Source of the DNA: Candidatus Cloacimonadota bacterium
GTDB lineage: Bacteria; Cloacimonadota; Cloacimonadia; Cloacimonadales; Cloacimonadaceae
Assembly (NCBI GenBank): GCA_023230025.1
Contig: JALNYD010000066.1
Span: 1 to 11,518, forward strand
Reading direction: 5' to 3'
DNA: 11,518 bases
Every line of letters begins with the position of its first letter. Position 1 is the stretch's first letter. The notes under the pieces are model-generated. The model ran no database searches and was not told the origin of the DNA. It saw nothing but the letters and a program-made list of their open reading frames with translations. Positions 1 through 6,480 of this stretch are shown here, piece by piece. The position numbers and the translations under genes were made by a program.

Positions 1-1
1 G

Positions 2-925
2 GAATGTCGTGCCAAGGAAGATGCCCGATACATATTGCCCCTGGCAACAAAAACTCAGATGGGGATAACCATCAATGCCAGAAACATCGAAGCATTATTG
101 CGCCGCCTGGCCTCCACTCGCGGTGATGAGGCCAGAGAACTCAAAGAATTGCTCTTCAAAGAAGTATCCAGGATTGCCCCCTCGCTGATTCGTTACACCG
201 AGCCCGATGGGTATCTGGGAACAGTTGATCCCGAAGCTGTGGGATTCAGCGGTTTTATGCAACAGGAATTACCCTGGATGGCATCATTGGATCTTGAGAA
301 CAAGGTTAATCTGATCTCAGCTCCCAAAAACGCCGATGACCGCGTCATGGCAGCATTGATCTACAGCAAGGGCGAGCTGGGCTTTCAGGAAACCTATGAG
401 ACACTTTCGCATCTGCCCAAGATCGCCAAATTGCAACTATGGAAACAGCTCTTCTCCGGATTGAATAGCTGGCACAAACTACCCCGCGCCTTTGAAACTG
501 TGGAGTTTGAGTTTGAGATCAGCATGAGTGAATGCTGTTGGGCTCAATTTAAAAGACATCGTCAATGCACCCTGATCAAGAAAGCCGGTAATCCCGGAGT
601 AGCAGTGCTGCCCACTGTGATCCACGAGATCAAGAGAACCAGCATTTGGGAGAAACTACTGCGGGAAGGGATTAACCTTGGCGACAGCATCCCATCGTCT
701 TATGAATACCTGCGGGGATATCTGAAGCTAAATGCCACCCCAGTAAAGGTCTATGCCAGGATGAACCTTAGAGAGATCTACCATTTTGTGCGTTTACGCA
801 GCGATGCCCATGCTCAATGGGAAATCCGGGAAATATCTGAAACCATACGCTCAATTGTCCAGAGCTATGCTCCCTTGGCGGCTCAAATGCTCTGCGGAAA
901 GAGTGATTTCAAGCAAATCTATTGA
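2..925 (+). CDS. Tandem-domain ThyX-like (FAD-dependent) thymidylate synthase, C-terminal part, 5' truncated by window edge
   Basis: ThyX enzymes make dTMP from dUMP with methylene-tetrahydrofolate and reduced FAD. The reading frame is open to the first base, so the gene begins outside the window; the TTG at 35 is not a real start. The first ~60 visible residues resemble the end of one ThyX domain (NARN near nt 74-85, then an EAREL helix matching the family's AQWEIRE). A second, nearly complete domain follows. It has the RHR motif at nt 554-562, then GVAVLP, then MNLRE..HF..LR (nt 761-799) and AQWEIRE (nt 812-832), the typical ThyX C-terminus. The serine expected after RHR in classical ThyX (RHRx7S) is not obvious, as in the tandem ThyX-like family. 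Whether the protein is an active synthase or a paralogue is therefore uncertain. The family call is fairly sure and the two-domain reading is inferred. The stop codon overlaps a TTGACA promoter-like box. Confidence 0.8.
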   Translation, partial: ECRAKEDARYILPLATKTQMGITINARNIEALLRRLASTRGDEARELKELLFKEVSRIAPSLIRYTEPDGYLGTVDPEAVGFSGFMQQELPWMASLDLENKVNLISAPKNADDRVMAALIYSKGELGFQETYETLSHLPKIAKLQLWKQLFSGLNSWHKLPRAFETVEFEFEISMSECCWAQFKRHRQCTLIKKAGNPGVAVLPTVIHEIKRTSIWEKLLREGINLGDSIPSSYEYLRGYLKLNATPVKVYARMNLREIYHFVRLRSDAHAQWEIREISETIRSIVQSYAPLAAQMLCGKSDFKQIY

Positions 926-950
926 CACAAAGCCGCCTGATAAATCTATG
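922..950 (+). promoter_or_regulatory. Possible sigma70-type promoter for tRNA-Arg and uup
   Basis: A perfect TTGACA (-35) at 922-927 overlaps the thyX stop codon. With a 17-base spacer the -10 position reads TCTATG (945-950), only 3 of 6 consensus bases. A start near 957 would give the short leader usual for a tRNA whose 5' end is at 966. The -35 and spacing are seen in the sequence; activity is inferred. Confidence 0.4.
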
Positions 951-965
951 GAACTTGTATCTTGC

Positions 966-1042
966 GTCCCTGTAGCTCAGCTGGATAGAGTGGCACCCTC
1001 CGAAGGTGAAGGTCAGGCGTTCGAATCGCCTCAGGGACGCCA
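966..1042 (+). tRNA. tRNA-Arg (anticodon CCG)
   Basis: This is a complete 77-base cloverleaf. The acceptor stem GTCCCTG pairs with CAGGGAC, followed by discriminator G and an encoded CCA (1040-1042). The D arm is GCTC/GAGT with the AGCTGGATA loop. The anticodon loop CTCCGAA places the CCG anticodon at 1000-1002, which reads CGG arginine codons. The T arm is AGGCG-TTCGAAT-CGCCT. The top pair of the anticodon stem (GCACC against GGTGA) is a mismatch. The gene lies 40 bases after thyX and ends only 6 bases before the uup start codon, so its 3' strand doubles as the uup leader. Confidence 0.95.
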
Positions 1043-1048
1043 GTTTTT

Positions 1049-2812
1049 ATGGCAAACGAAGTAATCCTTACTCTGGAAAACATTAACCTCTCCTATGGGG
1101 ATAAGTGCATCATCAAGGACGCCAATTTTGGCATTCATTACTGCGATAAAATAGGTGTCCTGGGCATCAATGGCAGCGGTAAGACCACTTTGCTGAAAGT
1201 CTTATCTGGTGTGCTAAAACCAAACTCTGGCAGCATCACCCCCCGCAAGAATCTCAAGATTGCTTATCTGGAACAGGATCCGTCATTTTATCCTGGTTCA
1301 ACGGTGTTGGAGCATGTGTTACCTGCTGATCCCAAGGATCAAAAAGAAGAGCATGTTTATAAATCTCTGCTCACCAAAATGGGCATCGAGACCTACAATA
1401 AACCTATGCACCTGCTCTCCGGGGGCCAAAGACGCAAGGTGGATATTGCCAAAGTGTTGGCTTGCGAACCAGATCTTTTGGTAATGGACGAGCCTACCAA
1501 TCATCTTGATCTGGATACAATCGAATGGCTGCAGGATTACCTCGCCACGATGAAGACCAGCCTTATCTTCGTTACTCACGATCGCTATTTCCTGGATTCC
1601 GTATGTAACCGCATATTTGAAATCGAAAGGACTAAGCTTTACTTTTATGAGGGCAATTACAGCGATTACGTGAAGGGGAAGATTCTGCGCCAGCAGGATT
1701 CCCAGCGCAAAGAAACCCGCCGTCAGGCTCAGCTCGATAAAGAATTGGCCTGGTTAGCCAGGGGATCCAGAGCACGAGCCACCAAACCTAAGAATCATGT
1801 GGACAGGGTGAAAGAACTGCTGAGCAAAAGTTACCTTATCGAGGAACAGGATCTGGACATATCCTTTCAAACCGATCGCTTGGGCCGCACCATTCTGGAA
1901 CTGCATAAGCTTAGCAAATCATACGATTCACGCCCGCTGTTTGAAGAGCTGGATCATAATTTTCAGCCTTTGGAGCGTATTGGCATCCTTGGGCCCAATG
2001 GATGCGGAAAAACTACTCTGCTAAAGATGATCACCGGCGAAGTAAAGCCCGATATTGGCAGCATCAAACTGGGCATCAATACTCACATCGCCTATTACAA
2101 ACAGGATGAGGACAGCTTCGATCCCAAGCTCAGCGTCTATGAGTACATCGCCCAGTATGCTGAAACCATCCGCATGGCAGATGGCAGCAAGGTAACCGCA
2201 ACGGAAATGCTCAATCGCTTCCTCTTTGATGGCAAGATGCAGCAAATGAAGTTATCCGCTCTCTCCGGAGGCGAACGCAAGCGTCTGTATCTCCTTAAAT
2301 CGCTCATGTTTGGAGCAAACTTCATCATCCTCGATGAACCCACAAACGATCTGGACATCCGCACCCTGGAGATCCTGGAAGATTACCTTGATGCCTTCAG
2401 AGGATGCCTGCTGGTAGTTTCCCACGATCGCTTTTTCCTCGACCGCTGCGTGGATTACCTCTTCATCCACCAAAACGGTCGCTTCCGTAAATTCGCCGGG
2501 AATTACTCTGACTACCTTCTGGTGAAACGCTATGAAAAGGAAGAACGTGAGGAAGCTGCCAATCCGGAGATTCTACGCCCCAAAAGAACCAATAAAGGAC
2601 TTTCTTACAACGAACAGCGCGAATTTGCCGGCCTTGAATCCCGGATCAGGGATCTAGAGACAAAACTGAACGAATTGGAAGAGCGCCTCAGCCTGCCGAA
2701 TCTGAAAGTACAGGAATACAGTGAACTGGCAACCGAGATCGAGATCCTAAGCTCGGAACACGAAACAATCTTTGAACGCTGGGTGGAACTGAGCGATAAA
2801 GCATCTTTGTAG
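1049..2812 (+). CDS. uup: Uup-type ABC-F ATPase
   Basis: A soluble, duplicated ABC ATPase without membrane segments, 587 aa. ABC-F proteins act on the ribosome; Uup is also linked to genome stability (reduced precise transposon excision) and binds DNA through its C-terminal coiled coil. Cassette 1 has Walker A GINGSGKT (39-46), signature LSGGQ (123-127), Walker B LLVMDEP (143-149) and switch His177. The linker (about 215-260) carries ELAWLARGSRARATKPK, the wording typical of Uup. Cassette 2 has GPNGCGKT (315-322), LSGGE (405-409), FIILDEP (425-431) and His459. A charged coiled coil occupies about 525-575, as in Uup. The ATG at 1049 gives the normal ABC-F N-terminus. No Shine-Dalgarno fits in the 6 bases after the tRNA; the nearest candidate, AGGGA at 1033-1037, lies in the tRNA's T/acceptor stems. 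Confidence 0.93.
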   Translation: MANEVILTLENINLSYGDKCIIKDANFGIHYCDKIGVLGINGSGKTTLLKVLSGVLKPNSGSITPRKNLKIAYLEQDPSFYPGSTVLEHVLPADPKDQKEEHVYKSLLTKMGIETYNKPMHLLSGGQRRKVDIAKVLACEPDLLVMDEPTNHLDLDTIEWLQDYLATMKTSLIFVTHDRYFLDSVCNRIFEIERTKLYFYEGNYSDYVKGKILRQQDSQRKETRRQAQLDKELAWLARGSRARATKPKNHVDRVKELLSKSYLIEEQDLDISFQTDRLGRTILELHKLSKSYDSRPLFEELDHNFQPLERIGILGPNGCGKTTLLKMITGEVKPDIGSIKLGINTHIAYYKQDEDSFDPKLSVYEYIAQYAETIRMADGSKVTATEMLNRFLFDGKMQQMKLSALSGGERKRLYLLKSLMFGANFIILDEPTNDLDIRTLEILEDYLDAFRGCLLVVSHDRFFLDRCVDYLFIHQNGRFRKFAGNYSDYLLVKRYEKEEREEAANPEILRPKRTNKGLSYNEQREFAGLESRIRDLETKLNELEERLSLPNLKVQEYSELATEIEILSSEHETIFERWVELSDKASL

Positions 2813-3013
2813 ATGTCAAACCAGTCATATCTGATTCAACCCTCATATCTTCTCATAAGTCTTCAAATATTAACACGTTACCACTTTCTTGCCGTCTTCT
2901 GATTCCTCCCCATGATGGCAGTCGATCAATCAATACTCGTACATGTCCATGACCTGGATCCGACCGGCTCACCGAATGCGCATGAACCACAAGTTAGCAA
3001 GAAGGGGGGTTGA

Positions 3014-3190
3014 TTGATAAACAAAGCAGCAAGAGAAAAGATGTTTACAGAGAGGGAAAGAAGGTTTTCTGACACCAGACGAGACTGGGATGTTGCCAAA
3101 AATGTACTTGACAATATTACTGATTACTTGAACTTGAACGAAAAAAGCGTAGAGAAGGCCCCATGCCGGACAATAAGTAAGCTCCAATAA
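3014..3190 (+). CDS. Possible small protein, 58 aa, TTG start
   Basis: The frame begins at TTG 3014, just after a purine-rich AAGGGGGG that could serve as a ribosome binding site, and ends at TAA 3188. An ATG alternative lies at 3041. The product would be hydrophilic and highly charged, likely helical (INKAAREKMFTERERRF... then DVAKNVLDNITDYLNLNEKSVEK), without a signal peptide or membrane segment. I recognise no family. The composition looks more protein-like than the antisense frames over the same bases, but the length is within what chance allows. It could also be a remnant of a longer gene. Confidence 0.25.
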   Translation: MINKAAREKMFTERERRFSDTRRDWDVAKNVLDNITDYLNLNEKSVEKAPCRTISKLQ

Positions 3191-3508
3191 AGGTTCTGAG
3201 ATAGAACGCATGGATCAGGCAGCAGTGTTTACAGATTGTGGATGAGCCTGAGTTTATATGCAAAACTATCTGGCTATCAACTTCCGCTGTCTTCGAACTC
3301 GAGTGACAGCAGGTTCATCGTCAATCATTGATCCCACACAGATGACGGATATGTTTTAAATTAAGCCATTAACCATGGTTACAGTTTTTTACGGAGTAAT
3401 GCAGTGCCTTCGCCTAAATAGCAATATCCACCGAGATATGAGGTAGAGCCCCATCCAATGGGAGTGGATAATGTCATCTTTTGCGAAGAGTTGTATGCAA
3501 CTAACAAC

Positions 3509-3513
3509 AGGAG
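3509..3513 (+). promoter_or_regulatory. Shine-Dalgarno that fixes the GNAT start
   Basis: AGGAG lies 8 bases before the ATG at 3522. The ATG at 3471, which would add 17 residues, has no comparable site. Confidence 0.75.
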
Positions 3514-3521
3514 ATATACTT

Positions 3522-3995
3522 ATGAATACCAATAAATTACGGGTCATTGACGCCCATGACTATGAAGGTGGCCTTGACCTTGCTGTCCGCTATATCCACG
3601 GTAAATGGGGTTCAGAGCGCAACCTGAACTTTTATCGTGATGCAATCACCCGCTACGGGAAGTGGTTGCCCCGCTTCTTTTTGTTGTGCGATGGAGCTAA
3701 CATCATCGGCTGCGGTGCTTTACTGATAAGTGACTTCACCAGTCGGCATGATCTCTGGCCTTGGTACGCCTGTCACTACATTGAGGCAGATTACCGGGGA
3801 AATGCTCTGGGAAAGCACCTTATGGATCATGCTATCAGACTTGCGCAAGAAGCGGGATTTGCAAACGTGTATCTAAGTACTGAACACGATGGATACTATG
3901 AGAAATATGGCTGGGTAAGGATTGATGATGCCTTTGAGCCTACCGGAGCCCAGACAAGAATCTACAAGTTCAGCATTCAGTCTGCTGATACTTAA
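3522..3995 (+). CDS. GNAT-family N-acetyltransferase
   Basis: The protein is 157 aa, the usual length for a single GNAT domain, and is predicted to be cytoplasmic. It would transfer an acetyl group from acetyl-CoA to an amine on an unknown substrate. The CoA-binding motif A is YRGNALGKHL (91-100), where the consensus R-x-x-G-x-G has Ala95 in place of the first glycine. The preceding strand HYIEADYR and the following helix and strand (AQEAGFANVYLST) fit the fold. YYEKYGW (125-131) is the common motif B turn ('the product is the far side of a Y-x-x-x-GF/GW'). Start chosen from the AGGAG site. The gene lies 31 bases upstream of the secreted-protein gene in the same orientation, so the two may be co-transcribed. 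Family confident, substrate unknown. Confidence 0.88.
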   Translation: MNTNKLRVIDAHDYEGGLDLAVRYIHGKWGSERNLNFYRDAITRYGKWLPRFFLLCDGANIIGCGALLISDFTSRHDLWPWYACHYIEADYRGNALGKHLMDHAIRLAQEAGFANVYLSTEHDGYYEKYGWVRIDDAFEPTGAQTRIYKFSIQSADT

Positions 3996-4026
3996 GATCA
4001 CTTATTCAACGTATATGTGAGAGCTT

Positions 4027-4605
4027 ATGTTCAAGATAATGAAACATTGTTACCCCGGACTCCGAAGAACTTCCTTCATTTTAACTGTATTAATGCTCCT
4101 GACCTCAGCGGCGGGATTCGGACAGGATATAGAACGAAGCCACCAAACCACAGATAGCAAATGGGCTATCGGGACCAGTATCACCTACCCCATGGCTGAT
4201 ATATATATGATGCAGGCATCGTATTCTCCCTGGAAATCCGGGGATATTCTTGGAGGTTTGGCTTTTCAGAACTGGACAAACGACCAGGGACAGGCAAATG
4301 CCTACACTGTTCTGCTTGGTTATCGCCAATATCTTTGGAATGGATTGCATGCTGAAATGGAGCTGTGGCCGGCATACAACCCCTTTCGGTCTGCCATAGA
4401 TGATAAGACTTATGCCGGATTGGAACTATGGATGAGTCTTCGGTTAGGCTACAGAGTAAAGTTCCACCTCGTCGGCCGTGAGTTCTTTATCCTGGCCCAA
4501 CCCAGTGTTGGATTCGGGGTTGCGCGGGATAATCCCTGGCCGGAAAAAGCGAAGGGAGATGGAGCAGTGTTCGAACCCCAAGTCATACTGGGGGTTCGGT
4601 TGTAA
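4027..4605 (+). CDS. Secreted beta-rich protein, possible small outer-membrane beta-barrel
   Basis: A 192-aa protein of no family I recognise by name. The N-terminus has basic residues (KHCYPGLRR), a hydrophobic core at about 17-30 (SFILTVLMLLTSAAG) and a plausible signal peptidase site near G32/Q33, so export is likely. The mature part alternates hydrophobic/aromatic and polar residues in short strands separated by turns (e.g. WAIGTSITYPMA, YTVLLGYRQYLW, AGLELWMSLRLGYRV, FFILAQPSVGFGVA). It ends with the strand VILGVRL. This pattern is typical of small outer-membrane barrels and implies a diderm cell. A GAGAG lies 3 bases before ATG 4027; the ATG at 4039 is an alternative. An 8-bp inverted repeat (4572-4579 with 4591-4598) lies inside its last codons. 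Confidence 0.7.
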   Translation: MFKIMKHCYPGLRRTSFILTVLMLLTSAAGFGQDIERSHQTTDSKWAIGTSITYPMADIYMMQASYSPWKSGDILGGLAFQNWTNDQGQANAYTVLLGYRQYLWNGLHAEMELWPAYNPFRSAIDDKTYAGLELWMSLRLGYRVKFHLVGREFFILAQPSVGFGVARDNPWPEKAKGDGAVFEPQVILGVRL

Positions 4606-4620
4606 TACACAGGCAAATTA

Positions 4621-4644
4621 AAGGGGTACCAAATGGCACCCCTT
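4621..4644. terminator. Shared hairpin terminator between convergent genes
   Basis: AAGGGGTACC pairs with GGCACCCCTT across an AAAT loop: a 10-bp stem with one A-C mismatch. It sits between the + strand secreted-protein gene (stop at 4605) and the - strand pckA (stop at 4665), so it can serve both. The T-runs on either side are short (AGCTTTA on +, TAATTT on -), so termination strength is uncertain. Confidence 0.65.
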
Positions 4645-4664
4645 AGCTTTATAGATTTTATCAG

Positions 4665-6395
4665 TTAGATCTTTAGTTGCAGAGCTTTCAGTAGTTCTTG
4701 CTGAGTTTCCGGACGTTCCTTAAGATCACTCTCCGCCAGGTAGTCCTTGCGTTGTTTGAAGCGATCCGCCAATAGCTGCTTGTATTGTTCCAGATTGCCG
4801 CGTTTGGCTGGATGGTAGGTTTCATAATACCCTGGCAGAATCTTGTCGATTGATGCTTTGGTGGGGATCATGGCACCCGGAAGAGCATCCCATTCTTCCC
4901 ATTCGATTTGATCGGTCAGGATGGCCGTTTGCAGGGTTAGCGATGTCTTGAGTGGAATAGCTTCCAACACGGAATCGCTTTCTTTCCAATATCCGCGGGA
5001 GTTGAAGCAATAGAAATCCGCTCCATTGTCCGCGACACTCAGGAAAGCTTCCACATCCCGATAAAGCTCATAGACCCGGAAAGGATTGGCAAAGGGCTCA
5101 AACACCAGTTTATTCAGTTCTTCTTCAGTAACGTTCTCTGCGCGGTTGCGTTGAGTCATCAAAGCTGCACCCATGGCAATGGCAAGATACTTGTTTTTCA
5201 GCTTCAAGATTGGGGGCAACACACTATCTTTCATCAACCAGACCAGAGCTTTGGGGAAAGCGCATTTATTCACGTAATTACCCAAAAGTCCTCGATCCAG
5301 CAGAGCTCTACCATTTTGGTTGCGCAAATCCTGACCCACCGGTATGCGTTTGCCATCAATATTCAACACTGCATGATTCATCAAAGCCAGAGCGTATTTC
5401 CAGTCCGGATGATCAATCGGGCGGCTATCGGTTTTATCAAAGAGAGTGGGCTCCCAGGCACGGCAGCACTTGTTTTCCAGATCAATCTGGAAAGCGTCAT
5501 CATGCAGGACAACTTTGCCAAATCCCCTGGGTAGTGTTCCGGCATTATCATGGGAGTTCGTATGGCTGGATTTCCCGGTTCCGGAAAGTCCATAGAAGGC
5601 GATGGAGCGCTTGCCAAACTTGTGGTATTGGGAATCCTCACAGCTGCCGAAATCTATTTCTTTGATTCCACCATGACAGGCTGCCATCCCGATTCTGATT
5701 CCAGAAGTCCAGGCCAGGGTAAGAGTTCCTTTCTTACGTTCACCAAAATAGCGCATACCCATATTTACAATCACATTGTGCTTTTCGTCCACCAAAGCCA
5801 ATTGCGGCGCACCAACGTTGTTGTAGAAGGGATCATCACAAGTCCACTCATTGAAACCTATCAGGATAATATCCTGAATCGGAAGCTTGGGACTGGCCTC
5901 ATAAGCCTTTTGCACAGATTCAAAGGGGGCAAAGTTCAGCAACCAGTTGTATAGATTGGCAGCATCACTTTCTGTAGTTACAAAGGTGGCCTTGATCATC
6001 AGATCCTGATCCATACCCAACACAGCTTCTGCTTTGATCAGGGGATAATGCTGCATCTGCCAGACCGCTTCGCGGAAATCATTCTCCAGCTTGTTTTTCT
6101 TGCTGGGATCCAGACGATGATAAAAACGACGTGCTTTTGCAGTTCTACCGATGATGTTGCCGTGACAGTCATTGATCACTTTGGCATCGGCTGGAAGATT
6201 GTGCAGCTTCACAAAATCCGGACACATGGGAATATCGGTTATGGTAACCCCAGGTTGCTTGCAAGCCATTTCATAGGCTTCACGGATTTCAACTTTGCGT
6301 ACAAGATGGTTGTTCATTAATGTCTCGGCAATGGCACGGATCGGAGACATATCCTTGATATTGCTGTAATACTCAGCACTGCTTTTGCTTGCCAT
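4665..6395 (-). CDS. pckA: Phosphoenolpyruvate carboxykinase (ATP), divergent
   Basis: It interconverts oxaloacetate + ATP with PEP + CO2 + ADP, the cytosolic branch point between gluconeogenesis and C4-acid fermentation. The 576 aa are somewhat longer than E. coli PckA (540). RYFGERKKG (215-223) aligns with the family's RYxGEMKKG, placing the catalytic Lys at 222 and the Tyr at 216 with the same spacing as E. coli Tyr207/Lys213. His241 in AACHGG fits the metal-binding His232. The kinase P-loop GLSGTGKS is at 269-276 and the metal-binding LHDD at 297-300. The segment after the P-loop (SSHTNSHDNAG...) departs from the usual GKTTLSxDxxR pattern. A GGAGGA site (6399-6404) sits 3 bases before the ATG. 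The gene is 85 bases downstream of the serine palmitoyltransferase-like gene, probably with its own promoter. Family assignment good, exact nucleotide preference inferred. Confidence 0.82.
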   Translation of the reverse strand: MASKSSAEYYSNIKDMSPIRAIAETLMNNHLVRKVEIREAYEMACKQPGVTITDIPMCPDFVKLHNLPADAKVINDCHGNIIGRTAKARRFYHRLDPSKKNKLENDFREAVWQMQHYPLIKAEAVLGMDQDLMIKATFVTTESDAANLYNWLLNFAPFESVQKAYEASPKLPIQDIILIGFNEWTCDDPFYNNVGAPQLALVDEKHNVIVNMGMRYFGERKKGTLTLAWTSGIRIGMAACHGGIKEIDFGSCEDSQYHKFGKRSIAFYGLSGTGKSSHTNSHDNAGTLPRGFGKVVLHDDAFQIDLENKCCRAWEPTLFDKTDSRPIDHPDWKYALALMNHAVLNIDGKRIPVGQDLRNQNGRALLDRGLLGNYVNKCAFPKALVWLMKDSVLPPILKLKNKYLAIAMGAALMTQRNRAENVTEEELNKLVFEPFANPFRVYELYRDVEAFLSVADNGADFYCFNSRGYWKESDSVLEAIPLKTSLTLQTAILTDQIEWEEWDALPGAMIPTKASIDKILPGYYETYHPAKRGNLEQYKQLLADRFKQRKDYLAESDLKERPETQQELLKALQLKI

Positions 6396-6444
6396 TATTC
6401 CTCCATCTATGGCTATATTTATTGTGTTCGTTTCAGAGATGGCT

Positions 6445-6472
6445 TCTTTAAATCTTTACAGACTTTTGTCAA
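6445..6472 (-). promoter_or_regulatory. Possible pckA promoter
   Basis: On the - strand, a perfect TTGACA (6467-6472) is followed after 16 bases by TAAAGA (6445-6450), 3 of 6 matches to TATAAT. It lies in the 85-base gap upstream of pckA. The -35 is exact, the -10 weak. Confidence 0.35.
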
Positions 6473-6480
6473 GCCTTGTT

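Larger units (their letters stand above)
2813..3521. other. Gene-poor interval between uup and the GNAT gene
   Basis: About 700 bases with no gene I can recognise on either strand. It holds one doubtful small ORF (3014-3190, listed separately), a 12-base palindrome TAACCATGGTTA at 3370-3381 followed by six Ts (3385-3390, a weak terminator-like arrangement), and interrupted inverted repeats of 5-6 bases. I see no clear terminator directly after uup and no convincing promoter for the GNAT gene. It may be decayed coding sequence, but no frame reads as a recognisable protein. Confidence 0.6.

Noticed and set aside
786..1064. 92-codon + strand frame spanning the end of thyX, the tRNA and the uup start
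   Set aside because: It runs through a complete tRNA gene and out of frame across two good genes, so it is a shadow.
3108..3113. TTGACA as a promoter for the GNAT gene
   Set aside because: No usable -10 at 15-19 bases, and it lies about 400 bases from the gene.
2926..3211. Two overlapping - strand frames of 62 and 80 codons in the gene-poor interval
   Set aside because: Serine/leucine/cysteine-rich translations without ribosome sites. They lie antisense to the better, though still doubtful, frame at 3014-3190.
3471..3521. N-terminal extension of the GNAT protein from an ATG at 3471
   Set aside because: No Shine-Dalgarno there; AGGAG at the right distance supports 3522, and the extra residues are not part of the domain.
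4572..4598. 8-bp inverted repeat CGAACCCC/GGGGTTCG as a terminator
   Set aside because: It lies inside the last codons of the secreted-protein gene and has no T-run. The hairpin at 4621-4644 is the better candidate.
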